From assembly GCA_013398955.1 (NCBI GenBank), contig VWPU01004432.1, positions 1-64,000 on the forward strand: 64,000 bases of DNA. The letters are read 5' to 3'. Below are positions 13,501 to 25,400 of the stretch, piece by piece. This DNA is from Callaeas wilsoni. Its lineage: Eukaryota; Chordata; Aves; Passeriformes; Callaeidae. The translations under genes were made by a program, and so were the position numbers. The notes beneath the pieces were generated by a model, which saw only the letters and a list, made by a program, of their open reading frames with translations, was not told the origin of the DNA and ran no database searches. Within the stretch, counting starts at the first letter, position 1. The number at the start of each line of letters is the position of its first letter.

Positions 13501-16500
13501 GTTAAAATTCACTTCTCGGCAATTACCTGACATAAGTTTTAGAAGTTTGGGGTTGTTGTACCCAGCCAGCTGATTAAAGCTGCAGGGTCAGAGCCCCGCA
13601 GTGCTCTGGGCTCCTGTTGGGCTCAGAACGATCTTTCTCTTCAATAGCCTGAGCAATGGTAGAATATTCATGTAGGTTGTCCATACAGAACCAAAACTGA
13701 AAATGCATTCCTGGTAATTCTGTCTGGAGACGACCTGCCTCACACAAACCAGAGCAGACTCCACAGCTGAAGCCCTTTCTACCAAAGCAGTATCAGACCT
13801 CTGGGCAAACTCTAGATAAGTGCAACGATTTGAACAGGGAGCATTGTCTATCTCCACTAAGCAAGAAAAACACAATAAACTTGGCAGCTTTTTTTAAAAA
13901 GTATCCAGGAATGCTCGATTCTAGCACATTTCCCTAGCCAGCAGCATCTTCCCTCCTGCTGTTCAGTGACAGCACACACAGAGCAGCGTCCATCAGCCAG
14001 TGCACGGGGGAATTATTGGGAAAAGCTGTTTCAAGGGTGGTTTCATGCTGAAGTAGAGCACTGTGTAATCTCTGGTTAGCTGTTATTATTCCTTATAAGA
14101 GAAAGAAGAGCCTCTCAGTGATCCCTTACACAGCGAGATTTAACAGAACTGATGGGGCTGACTCTCAGTGCAGTCAGCAGAGCCCTGCGCATGCACCAGC
14201 CCCTTCATGGTGCTCCACAATGGGAAAGCACATCCCAGCTCCTTGTCCAGGTGCACAGGGGACCCAGAGTTTATGGGACTGGGAAAAGTCCTATTTTCTT
14301 TTTATGTTACCCAGTTCATGCCCTGCCCACACTTGGAGGACCCTGCTGTCATTCGGAAATGAAAGCATGTTGATGTGTGTGTGCTTCATTACAGAAAATC
14401 ATGCTCAGAGCAAGTCTGTGGTAAACCACATGGAAAAAAAAATGTCTGCAGGAGAAGAGATTCCCAAAGCACCCCAGCCAGCCCTGCAATTATTTGACAG
14501 CTAGTTTGGGGAGAAAACGGAGCTGAACAAAGGCTGCAGCGTGTGCAGTGCTCTCACTTACAGCACAAGTTAAACATGTTACAGAAAATGGGCCTGTCAG
14601 CCAAACAGGGATTTCAGGCAATATCTTAATTCCCAAAAACTGTCTATTGAGAGTGATTTACATGTGACAGGAAGGCTCCCGAGCAGATGGGAAGCTGGCA
14701 GGCTGTTTGGATAGCTGCAGTTCAAGGAAGATTGCCACTGAATGCTCCAACAATTCTATAGAGCAGAGACAAACTAAATGTGCAAACTGTGAGTGTAATT
14801 AAAAGGACTGGAGGGATTGGTTAGGAAGGGAGAATGAGAAGGGCTTGAAAGGTATATGTGGAAATATTTAGGCTAACACGTGGGATTTGTATGACAACAT
14901 TAGGAGGGATGAGTATCAGAAAAAGAATAAATTTATGGGGAAATCCACAAGGCTGTTTACTAATGCTACTGATACACTCAACTAAGATAATTAAAAGCTA
15001 TAAGCTGACATGCTATTTAAGGAAAAAGATTATAGGAAACAGCCTGGCATCAGCAAAGAATAAATTGGTCCAATATATGTTTCACGAGTAAGTCTTACAA
15101 AGGATGCACTGCAAACCATGGATCCAACACACACACACACACACACACACACTCTCCTGCTTTGCCACCCCCACACTGGTTTGGGTTCCACATTTTTAGG
15201 TCTCCCAGTTCAGCACTGATATCATAATTTCTCATGGGATATTAGGACGTCAGAGTCAGCATTTAGTTCTGTCCCTTAGGAACTCATATTCCCCAGGTGC
15301 CAGTGGGAGGCCTGGAGCAGGCATCGTGAGGGCCAGGTAACCCCTAAATCACAGTGTGTGCCTCAGGGCACAGCCCGGGTACCACGGGGCCTGCGTGGGC
15401 AGCCCCTGCCTGGCACAGCAGCTCCAGTTTGACACCTGTTGCAGGTGAATGGCCCAGCCCAGGGACACTCAAGGTGCTCTGCAAAACCCCCAGCCTGCCC
15501 AGGCAGCCCTGTCACAGCTGGGGGTGCTGTCACCCTATAGCACATAGATGACAAAAAATGCCCTGCCCAGAGTTTACTCTTTCAGCTGGCAAATGACAAA
15601 CTGACTTTGTGCCATTCTGGGGACGTATCAGTTGTCTTCTGCATCATCCTGCTCCCTAGGGATCACTTTTACAGGACACAGAGTACAGAACTGAGTGCCA
15701 GCCATGTCCGACCCCCAGCCCCCTGTCTAAAGGGAAGCTCCTCCGAGCCCCCTGCAAGCAGGGACAAACACGCATCCAAGGGAGAGGGGGCAGAAACCAG
15801 CAACGCCCCTGGGGCTGTGGAGGATAATAGGAAGCAGTGCTCTCCTCTAAGCACCAGTAAGGTCACCCCCAGCACAACAGACAGCTGTGCATTTCATCCA
15901 CAGGTTTTGTATTCCAGGTGAAGCACAGGCAGACCAACAACTTTCAAGGCTCTGTTAACAACCAAAACCTTACCAACACCACCGAGCCCTTTCAGCATCT
16001 TCTCGTAGCTGGAGAGATGCTTTCCTGACAGAGGCTTTCTTCTCTTCTCTCCCAGGATTGTTCTTTGTTCCATGACTCTTCTTACACCTTCTATCTCACA
16101 CAGTGGGCCAAGAGCTCAAAGTCCTTTGATTTCCTACTTCTCTATGGATACTGAAATCTAATTAATGCTTCAGGGGGTTTTGTATATCTAAAACCAGCCC
16201 TGAGCATCCCAACATGTACCTGCTGCTGGAGGCTCAGGTTAGTGAGATCCTGAGTGTGCCCAACCAGAAATGTTTCCTGAGTGGATCAGCTGCAGTAGAG
16301 TATTTGTGATTTACAATAAATCCCTTACTGCTAAGGCAGACATGCCCACAGGAGATAACAAAAAGCCCAGCTAAAACACTGTGACCTTTTACAAGACTTT
16401 GAGAACTGCCTGTACTTGAGACAAGACAAAAATAAAGTTGCAGTGGTCTAATTTAAAATGAGAGAACATTTGGTGGGTAGAGGGAACCTTTGCTTTGAAC

Positions 16501-16565
16501 ATCCACCCCAGCACTGGTAGTCGGGGTGCCAGGAGGAGTTGTGCTTTAGTGCTTACTCTTTTTGA
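10566..16565. other. Gene desert, nothing recognised
   Basis: Intergenic sequence with an AC microsatellite. GC-richer patches near 11.4-11.6 and 12.6-13.0 kb contain overlapping frames on one strand, with no family motif and no convincing splice sites. Confidence 0.5.
15127..15152. repeat. (AC)13 microsatellite
   Basis: Thirteen uninterrupted AC units in intergenic DNA. Confidence 0.97.
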
Positions 16566-16571
16566 GGCAGC

Positions 16572-16964
16572 TTAAACTCCTTCGTAGGCTGCTAGGATTT
16601 CCTTCTCTGTGGGGGTGTAGTTGGCTTCAGAGCCTCTGTAGCTTCGACTCCAGAATCCCAGTGGTCGGCCTCGAGTCTCCCCAGGCACCTTCTGCCAAAG
16701 GCTCCAGGACAGACCATGGCTCCCGGCTGCAGAGTAAAGCACGTTTTTTATTTCTGGTCCTGTCCTGACTGGGCCAAGGGCTACAGCGTGAGTGATCTCC
16801 TGCTTGATCTCAGCAAAGGCTTGTTGCTGTTCAGGGCCCCAGTGGAAATCATTTTTCTTGCGGGTAACCAGGTAAAGAGGGCTCACAATGTGGCTGTACT
16901 CGGGAATGTGCATTCTCCAAAAGCCTATGGCGCATAGGAAAGCTTGCGTTTCCTTCATGTTCAT
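16572..16964 (-). pseudogene. pol: ERVL-like pol fragment: RT connection and start of RNase H
   Basis: A frame offset from the upstream RT frame. It starts with KETQAFL-x-x-x-GFWR, then YSHIVSPLY, a WGPEQQQAF region, and T-R-G-R-P-L-G-F-W-S-R followed by YTPTEKEILA, which marks the beginning of the RNase H-like part. It ends at a TAA at about 16572, where retroviral similarity stops. Confidence 0.88.
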
Positions 16965-17032
16965 TGGAGGAGATTTTGCTGTGATCTTGTTGATGACCTC
17001 GGTGGGAATCTGACGCCGTCCATCTTGCTATT

Positions 17033-17806
17033 TCACTCCCAGGAACTGGATCTCTCAAGCAGGTCCCTTGACTTTGCTCTTTTTGATGGCGAAGCTGGCT
17101 TCCAGGAGAATCTGGATGACTTTCTCTCCTTCCTCAACATTTCTGTTGCCATGCTTCCCCACACAATGATGTCAGTGATGTACTGCAGGTGTTCTGGAGC
17201 CTCACTCTTCTCCAGTGCAGCCTGGATCAGTCCATGGCAGATGGTGGGGCTGTGCTTCCACCTCTGGGGCAGTCGATTCCAGGTGTACTGCACGCCTCTC
17301 CAGGTGAAAGCAAACTGAGGCCTGCACTCTGCTGCCAGAGGAATGGAGAAAAATGCATTGGCAATGTCAATAGTGGCGTACCACTTTGCTGCTTTGGACT
17401 CCAGCTCGTACTGGCGCTCCAGCATGTCCGGCACAGCAGCGCTCAATGGTGGAGTCACTTCATTCAAGGCACGATAGTCCACAGTCAATCTCCATTCTCC
17501 GGCGGATTTTCGCACAGGCCAGATGGGACTATTGAAGGGTGAGTGGGTCTTGCTGACCACCCCTTGGCTCTCCAGCTCACAGATCATCTTGTGGATGGGA
17601 ATCACAGCATCTCGAGTTGTGCGGTATTGCCAATGATGCACTGTAGAAGTGGCAATTGGTACTCGTTGTTCTTCCCCCTTCAGCAGGCCTACTGCAGATG
17701 GGTTCTCTGATAGTCCAGGCAAGGTGTTCAATTGCTTAATTCCCTCTGTCTCTACAGCAGCTATTCCAAAAGTCCACCTGAGACCCTTTGGGTCTTTGAA
17801 ATATCC
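17033..17806 (-). pseudogene. pol: ERVL-like reverse transcriptase (damaged)
   Basis: The frame resumes after the TGA and runs to 17033. Visible motifs: WPVRKSAGEWRLTVDYRALN, the motif A region ATIDIANAFFSIPL with its Asp, LPQRWKHSP, and the catalytic box at 17182-17171. That box reads Y-I-T-D instead of Y-x-D-D, so one catalytic aspartate is lost. Shortly after the box, near 17130, the frame shifts and the remaining product is unrelated to RT. It was an RNA-dependent DNA polymerase; this copy cannot be active. Confidence 0.9.
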
Positions 17807-18115
17807 ACTTCAGAGGAAGTCCATGCCCAGAATGCATGGAACATCAGGACCAGTCACAATGGGATGTCTCCTCCAATCATTTCCACTTAGGCTCACCTCA
17901 GCCTCCACCAAAGTCAAATTTTGTGATCCTCCTGTTACCCCAGAAATAGAAACAGGTTCTGGCCCTACGTGCCTTGATGGGATTAGTGTGCACTGCGCAC
18001 CAGTGTCAACCAAGGCCTCGTATTTCTGTGGTTCTGATGTACCAGGCCAACGAATCCACACAGTCCAAAATGTACGGTTTTCCCTAATCTCTACCTTGCT
18101 AGAGGCAGGGCCCCT
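17807..18115 (-). pseudogene. pro: ERVL-like aspartic protease
   Basis: In the same frame as gag and directly after its TAG. It has the retropepsin active-site motif (L-V-D-T-G-A) with DTG at 18007-17999, and the later hydrophobic-I-L-G-M-D signature near its end. The frame is stopped by TGA at 17809-17807, just before reverse transcriptase, which continues in the same frame. The enzyme normally dimerises to cut Gag-Pol. Confidence 0.88.
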
Positions 18116-19306
18116 CTAGTTCTGGTTATCTGTGCCTCCCTGGGCAACTGGAGCTACTTCCTTTCTGGTGGAACTTCCTCTCTGAATCTTGGCCTCCTTC
18201 AATTCACACACTCGTTCTGCCAGGACAGAAGTTTGTTTCCTATGCCACTTTCTCATAATTTCCCCATGGTCACACAGGAAAAACCACAACTCAACTCGTG
18301 GGATGTATCTTTCTTCCCATGCTGAAGGACATCTGCGTCTGGCAACAGGACCTCTGGTCTGTACTGATGAGAGTTGGAAAGTCTCTTCAATCTTCCTGAT
18401 TCTCTGAGGCATCTCCTCAATCTTCTCTTCCACTTTTTGCACACGCTCTGACAGATTTGTTACCACTGCTGAGATTTTGGCATGTGTTGGACCATGCATG
18501 GTATCTACGTATACCCGGAGCTTCCTTGCCATAGAAAGCACAGTCTCATTCTCCTCATTCCACATCATCATTGCTAAAGCAGAAGAGTATTCTTGTGGCC
18601 CAAGGCGTACAAGTTTTAGCCACATCAATGGTGTACATTCTACCATGTCTGGACCCCTAATTACTGGGTGATCTGAGAAAATGATCTCTACTACCCCCAG
18701 TTCTCTCAAACATTGAATCCCTTGTTCTGTGGTCTTCCACGGGGATAGCTGCATCTGGAGATCTTCTGCCCACAGGTGTCTTTCCCTCCCACCACTCAAG
18801 AGCCGTCTCCAGAGACTGTCAGGTCGGGACTCCTTTGCCATCTCTTGGTCAATAGCTGGATCACGTGACAAGGATCCCACATGTCTCACTTCAGTGCCGT
18901 CCAGGATTACATTATCACCTGCAGCATCCCAGGGGTGCACCATCCAGCTTAGTATAGGTTCATCAGGCCGTTGGGGGTAATCCTTCCTTAGGCCACGAAG
19001 GTCCTTCACGGACATTGACTCAGTAGTGACTTCTGAGTTTGAGTCCTCTGCTGGCTTTGAGGGTCCTTCCCTCGCATCATCATCATCCTTCACTGGGTGA
19101 TCAGTTTTGTCTTTGTGTTTTCTTCTCTGGACAGGAACAACTGCCTTTGGTTTAGGCTCTCTGTCCGGCTTAGCTGCAGCCTGAGTGACTGGGGTGTCTG
19201 CTGATTTGTCTTTCTGCTCCTCTGGCCTTGTGTGCTGCACTACGCTATCTAACAGTGTGTCATAAGCATATGCCAAGGCCCAGCACATTTTAAATTTGGC
19301 ACTCAA
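18116..19306 (-). pseudogene. gag: ERVL-like gag
   Basis: An uninterrupted frame of about 390 codons; the first ATG is at 19288-19286. The N-terminal third is Lys/Glu/Asp-rich and low in complexity, the middle has the capsid-like W-K-T-T-E-Q-G-I-Q-C-L-R-E segment typical of this group, and a charged helical stretch (VEEKIEEMPQRIRKIEE) suggests a coiled coil. No Cys-Cys-His-Cys zinc knuckle is visible. It ends in TAG at 18118-18116, after which the same frame stays open into protease. Gag would build the particle shell; here it is a relic, though the frame is strikingly intact compared with pol. Confidence 0.88.
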
Positions 19307-20867
19307 GTTAAAGGGGCTTGAGAAAGTGAAAAAAACCAGTAATAATTACATTGTGGTTTTAAGTAAAATCACGCCAAGACATTAACCCATTCCAAAGTTA
19401 GCATTTGATAAGACAGAGTGTTTGATAAAATTTTAAAATACAAGTAATGCAAGTGCAACATAAAGTGATTAATGTACTAAATACAAGCAAAGTACATTGC
19501 GCAAGTTTACAAGTATATAAAATATGTAACATATGTATAAAAAAGCTGCACTTCTGGTTTCAGCAGTTTTTCTGCAAATTCAACGCTGAATACCTTGAAT
19601 ATTCCTGCTATATCCCTACTAAGCCAAGCAGATTGGGATGCTGCAATGGTTGGGGTGTGGATGTCAGTGACCAGAGTTTAACATCCCTCTTCTGGTTTCT
19701 GCTGTACAAACATAATGTAGCATTGTTTTTGTGGAACTTTTTGGAGGTGACATGCAATTAAATGACACATTTAATGTCTGTCAGCACTCTGAGAAACTGT
19801 TTTAAGGAGAACGTCCTGTACTAAATGCACTGTAATAAACACAGTGGGTCTCCCAGTTGGAGCTTCTCAGTGATACAGAGAACCCAGAGCTGCCACTCCA
19901 GCAGGGGTAGGCCAGGAGTTAAACCAGGCCTTTTGTCATCCAGGTGAGAAATTCTGACCCTGGAGAGCTCTAGACAGAGAGCCTCACACAGAGATGTTAA
20001 AATATCATTCCCCTTGGCTTGCTGGGAGTGTGCAGCTCTTTCCCTCCCTTACAGCCAGGTCAGTGTCTTTAAAAGCAGGTGGATGTATTTGCCTTGTGTC
20101 ATTTCAAGCCTTTTAACCACAGAACAGAGCAAGACTATTTTTTAAAGCAAGGTGCTGAGTGACACTGGGCTTGGCCAGTCTCCCAGCAGACATGAGGGCT
20201 GTTGGCTCTTGACAGCCTGAGACACGCTCAGCACCTGTGGAAAAGGCTCTTCATTCCTGTTTCATCTTTCCACTTAGGTAATTCCCTTTCTCCCTCAGAT
20301 CACTACATATATGTCTAAAATTAATCAACACACATCCTTTATTGTGTATTTTGTTCCGTAATTCAAAAAATGGGCTTGTTGCCACTGGAGCTCTACAAAA
20401 TAAGCTGATTTTCACCAGATGAGACTTTTTAGGAGCAGGAGCTGTGCCAGGCCAATAGACCCTTCTCTGTATTCTCTGTGTGGCTGCTGCTGTCCCAGAG
20501 GGACAGATGGCCCATCTGAGCACCAACAAGGACTCAAGTAGGAGTTTGCTTTGCTCCAGCTCCAGCTGTTTGGAAGCAACAGCCAAGAGTCAGTTCCATC
20601 GACCTCCTCCCAGTTCATGTGATCAGATTTTCCCAACTCCTCTGCACAATACCTCCATCCTGCATGAATGGTGGCCTTCCCTTCCTCAGCTGAAGAGACA
20701 AAATATTCTGGAACACTTAGGATGTCTTTAGGTAGTTCCTGGGGATCGTTCAATGAATTTTCCAGTGGTTAAATCCATATTCTTCTTATATGTGTCGGAG
20801 TCATTTAAAGTGAGATCTTGCCCCTTGTTCAACTAGACCATGACAATATAAAACAACTCCATGTTAG
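19307..20867. other. Unassigned stretch between gag and LTR
   Basis: About 1.56 kb separating the gag start from the LTR on the same strand. A normal retroviral leader would be far shorter, and I see no clear primer-binding site next to the LTR edge. It could be a divergent leader, an inserted element, or host DNA lying between two unrelated relics. No gene recognised. Confidence 0.5.
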
Positions 20868-22452
20868 TGTTGTGGATTGGATGCTGGCCAAACACCAGTG
20901 CATGCACAAAAAACCATTCACTCATTTTCCTCAGCTATAGTTGAGCAAAGGAGGGGAAAGAACAATTTTTAAAGGTTCATAGGGTGAGATGAGGATTAGG
21001 AGAAAACACTTTAAGGGCAAAACAGGCTCAAAACTTTAATAAAGAAAAAATTATTAACAGAATTAAAAAGAGGATAATGAGAACAAATATAAACCTTTAG
21101 AACATTCCCCTTTCCTCCCCCCCACACTTCTTTCCTTCCCACTGACAGCACAGGAGACAAAACATGGGTGTTTTAGTCAGTCTGCCACTTCTTCAGTTCA
21201 TTTAGGGAGAGGAGTCTCTTTTGCTATGCCATGGGGTCCTTTCCCATGGGGGACAATTCTTTGTTAACTTTTCTAACGTAGTTCTAATTTTCATGAGAGC
21301 AGTTCCTGCCCGAAAACCTACTGCAACGTGAGTCCCTCCCATGGGCAAAACAATCTTCTCACAATTGCTTTTTTGTGGGCCATTTGGTTCATGGGGTACA
21401 GTCTTTTAAGGATGAGCTGTTCTAGTATAAAAGTAAGGGCCTTCTTCCTCTGTCTCTGAAAGCAACGGTTTTCTCTCTTTCTGTTCAAGCCTTTCACAAG
21501 ATTACAGCTTCTCAGCATCCACACGTTCCAGCGCGAATAACTTTTTCTCGCGGGCTGTGGGTAAATTCTGCATCCCCCCATTCACTTCATGAATTACAGG
21601 GAAACACTTTGTTCTATTATAGTCTTCACCACGGCTTGCAGAAGAAACTCAGCTCTGACACTTGGAGCACCTTCTCCTCCTCCTCCTCCCTCCTTTGCAC
21701 AGAGCTTGGTGTCACCATGTTGTTCTCTTCACATGTCTCCACTTCTTCTTTTTCTTGACTCCGGAGAGAATTGGTGTCTGTAGGTTTGTTTGTTCTCAAG
21801 TTTTATCAATTGAAAAGTTTTTATAGAGTTCTGCAGCGCTGAAAGGCTGATTTCGTCAGGGCTCTACATCAGAAAATTGCTCGCCATGCCTCTCGTTGTT
21901 GGTCATGTCGTCCCTGATGGCACTGTGCCGGCCGCTGTGGTGTCAGCTCCATTTAGTGCCTCTCTTCATGCGGGGTGCCGAAAAGGAGAAGCTGCTGCCG
22001 CCACTTCTGTCCCTTTGTTTGCGGTGTGGCGGGCTAGAAGTGGCCAGGCAGGCAAAGTCCATCGCTGGCCATGCCAAGGTGGTGGCGGCCGCGTGGCCGC
22101 TGTTTGGCCCCGGCCACTCTCAGGCGCCGGCCGCGGGGCTGCTCGCGGCGCTGAGCTCCTCGCCCCCCGCCAGCATGACCCCAGCAGCACCACTGGGAAG
22201 GGGCCCGGCAGGCCCAGCCTCACCCACGAGAGGGCAGGAAGAAAGAGGAGTGACGTGCCTTTTTTCCTTCTTAAATATGGTATCACAGAGGCGTTGCTAA
22301 TATCTCTAATTGGGCCAGCCAACATGTCAATCGTCAGAGCCTTTAAGGATTGGCTCTACTAGACAGTAAAAACTTCGAGGAGCTTCTCTCTCAGAAGCAG
22401 CCTCTGTGGCTTCCTCCACCCCCAATAAAAATCATATTGTGTTAACCCAACA
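20868..22452 (-). mobile_element. Long LTR of songbird ERV type, minus orientation
   Basis: On the plus strand it starts TGTTGTGGATTGGATGCTGG and ends CCAACCC-like AACCCAACA, giving TG...CA termini. In minus sense the first 400 bases are GC- and CpG-rich downstream of a TATA-like CATATTTAA. The second half has a degenerate tandem unit built around CCCATGGGG and ACGTGGGTCC-like words (about 21,220-21,440). I recognise the layout from passerine LTRs. Flanks show no convincing 5-base target duplication. Orientation agrees with the gag-pol relic downstream, so it may be its 5' LTR. Confidence 0.8.
22271..22279 (-). promoter_or_regulatory. TATA-like box in the LTR
   Basis: CATATTTAA in minus sense, about 175 bases inside the LTR start, upstream of the GC-rich block. 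This is the usual site of the LTR promoter. Confidence 0.4.
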
Positions 22453-25400
22453 TAGTCTCAAACTGTACATCATTGTTGTGTATCAGTGGATCACAGCAGA
22501 TAATAATAGGTTAATATCAGCAGATATTAACAAAAAAAATCCTGTTTTCACTGAAATTTTGCAGCATCTTCAGTCAAGGGAGATGAAGGAGTCATTTTAT
22601 CAGATCAGAGAAAAAGTAGTCTCTTGCCTCAGTCAGGGACCAGCTGGAGTTACTTCATGAAAAAATGAGAGAAACTGTACAGGGTTTAAAGCTGCTGCCT
22701 AATTTTAGAATAAAACACTTCCCTGAGGATCTTTAAAGTAACTTTCATTCATGTCAGGGATTTTTTTTTTACTGCCAACCAAAAACCTTTGGAAATGTTT
22801 ATTTGCAGTGAACACAGCACGGCTGGGCTGTAGGAAGGTGTCCCGTGGGTACAGCAGGTACAGATGTATTTTACAGCTGTTCCACTGGCTCAAGTCAAGC
22901 TGGAGTCCCAGTATCTCCTCAGGACTGTATTTTGTGTATGTACATGTTAAACATCAGACTGCAATGTTTTATGTACCCATAAAATTACAATGCAACCGGT
23001 AACAGACATTGACCAACATCCTGATTTTATAAACAGACCTAAATTGTCTCCAAACTTCCTACCTCACTTCAAAAAGCAGTGTCACGGACGTCACTTTTTA
23101 CAACCAAACCCAGCCCATGGTTATCATAAGGTGTGAAGTAAAGTGTTTAGGCAGCAATTATAACATTCCTCATTGTTACCTGTAAGCATCAGAGGAATGC
23201 AAAGTGTTTTGATCTAAGGAAGAGGCAGTGCAGGATTCCAGGTAGAGTTTAGCATAAATTTATTTCATTAAAAGCTTCATTAACCTGAATTGTTTTACAT
23301 CTCATTAGCTTCAGACACTCTGGTTTAGCATATGTTCACCTTCTTCCACTTTTGCACGCCTTCCTCCTCTGTCAGATGGTTCCTGAGTGCTTTGCTATAC
23401 ACCAGCAGTAGCTTCCACCACCACTTCTGGACGCTGCTCTGGCAACACATGCTGATTCTGGAAATACTTCAGCTGGCACTAAAGCCTTCCAAGGGAAGGC
23501 TGAAAGCAGCATTCCTCTTGGCTACAGAAAATTGATTTTTCTAAAGTTTAAATTTACTTGCCATGCTGGAGAGAGTTCCTGTCCACATCCCTCATGACAC
23601 AGTGTCTAGTCAAGAAAAATTGGTGAAACCTCCATGTCCCGCAGTCCCAGAGATCACACGCTCCAGGGACAGAGGCCATCAAACCTTTGTCCTGGCATTC
23701 CTGTGTGAAAGCCAACAGTTGCCCACCTCACTAGAGCACATCTTTTACTCAGACATGTGGCAGCCCCTTTTCTTCTCTCTGTGGATCCCTCTAATCCAAA
23801 TTCCTCTCCTTTGATTTTCCCATCTTCAGCTTTCTTCTTGTTACAGTCCCAACTTCCTGTGCCTACTTTCTAATTTCCTACTTTCAGGTTATAGCACTGG
23901 AACCATTTTTAATTCCTGCCAATCAAACCTGCAGAGCAGAGGGCTCTCCTGAGAACACTCACCTGTTTTCTGCTGCTTTAGGCTGCAAGAACTGAGCATC
24001 TGAAATCTTTACTTTGGTGTCCGTGAAGGTCTGACCTTGGAGATGGCACTGTCTGAGGGCCCCTCACTGACACATCCTTGCATTGGTGGCTGTTACCTCA
24101 AGGCCCTTCAGAACAGTCTTGAGAAGATGAAAAAGAGAAACTGAAGAAATCTGGAGAAAAGTCAGCACTTAAATGCAATGAAACAGTCATGGCTCAGGTC
24201 GTTCATCTTAACTCACTGCAGGACACTCCTCTGGTTCTAAAAGGAATAGCAAGAGAATTGAAATCTCACCTGTTCTGGCAACACTATCAGTGAATACCAT
24301 TTGGAATATTTTTAATTAGCATTTTAATTATCAGCATCTACTTTGGAACCCTCTTAAAACCTTTCTAAAGAGATATGTGCGGAGCACCTTAAAAGTACAT
24401 GATGATGCAAGGCTGGATCACAGTTCCATGAGTTCCCCTCCCTACCAGGCACAGGCAGCTTGCTGAACATTGGCATGAACATTCCATTGCTCCTCTAATC
24501 TGTGCTAGGAAAAGCGCTGTAAATCCAAGGGCACCACTGCCGGGGACAAGCCTGAGGGACACTGTGAACCTGTCTTTGGCTGCTGCCACAGTGTGAGCTC
24601 TGGACACTCCTCAGAGGGAGGCACTGAGCAGGGAACAAACAGCCCGAGAGTTTGGTCAGGCAGGTTCAAATCCCAGCTCTACCTGACCAAGACACTTCTC
24701 TGGGCTTTTCTACCATTAGAAACAACCCTACAGATGACACTGTTCCCTCTCAGAAAAATACTGCTCAGTTGGGGTTTTTTTGGTTACTTACAAGTGAATT
24801 GAGTATTATATTCTTCCCTCCCTCTCATTTCATTCTTTTTTCAAGAGACACAATTTCAAAAGAGGGGAGAAAACTGCAATATTGGTGCCAAAGTCCTCCT
24901 GTTGGTCTCTTCAGAAGCTGAGAACTGCTGGCACTAGCCCAGGAAAAGCAACAAAGAACAGGAGGAGTTTTGAGAGCAGCTAGACTTGCAAACCTCAGAA
25001 CACTGTAGAATAAACCCAACACAAAATAAAGAGATGATTGGCAGGGATGGGATGACTCTGCTGCTGGAAATGAAAGTGCTATGAATAATCAGGCACCTCT
25101 GACCCAGGGAAACATTGACTTCATTTGCAGCACAAAACTGATTGCACATGGTATTGGGGAGCGGAATCCAGCTATTCACTGTGCTTTCCTCTCACCAGAA
25201 AAATTCATTTCCTCTGTACTGTTGAGCAATGAAATACACCTGATTGGACCTGCTGAGATAGCTGCACATAGAAGATCTGGAATGAAAAATTAAAGAGCCC
25301 ATGGGGTGATGCTAAAGGTAATCCTATAAAAACAGTGGGCTGAGGGGGAAATGCACATATAACTCCTATTTTAATAAAAAATTAAAACAAATCCCTGAAA

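Larger units (their letters stand above)
16566..19306 (-). mobile_element. ERVL-like endogenous retrovirus, internal region (broken)
   Basis: Reading on the minus strand: gag, aspartic protease, reverse transcriptase and the beginning of RNase H, in retroviral order, about 2.7 kb. The right end stops close to the gag start and the left end breaks off within RNase H. Integrase, envelope and a 3' LTR are absent nearby. At least two in-frame stop codons and one frameshift disable it. I recognise gag and pol as the class III (ERVL-related) type common in songbirds. It is an old non-functional copy. Confidence 0.93.

Noticed and set aside
21877..22362. 161-codon frame in GC-rich DNA
   Set aside because: Lies wholly inside the LTR; high GC keeps several frames open on both strands. 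No protein motif.
16566..22452. A single intact provirus from LTR to pol
   Set aside because: No second LTR, a 1.56 kb unassigned spacer, truncation in RNase H, no integrase, and coding breaks.
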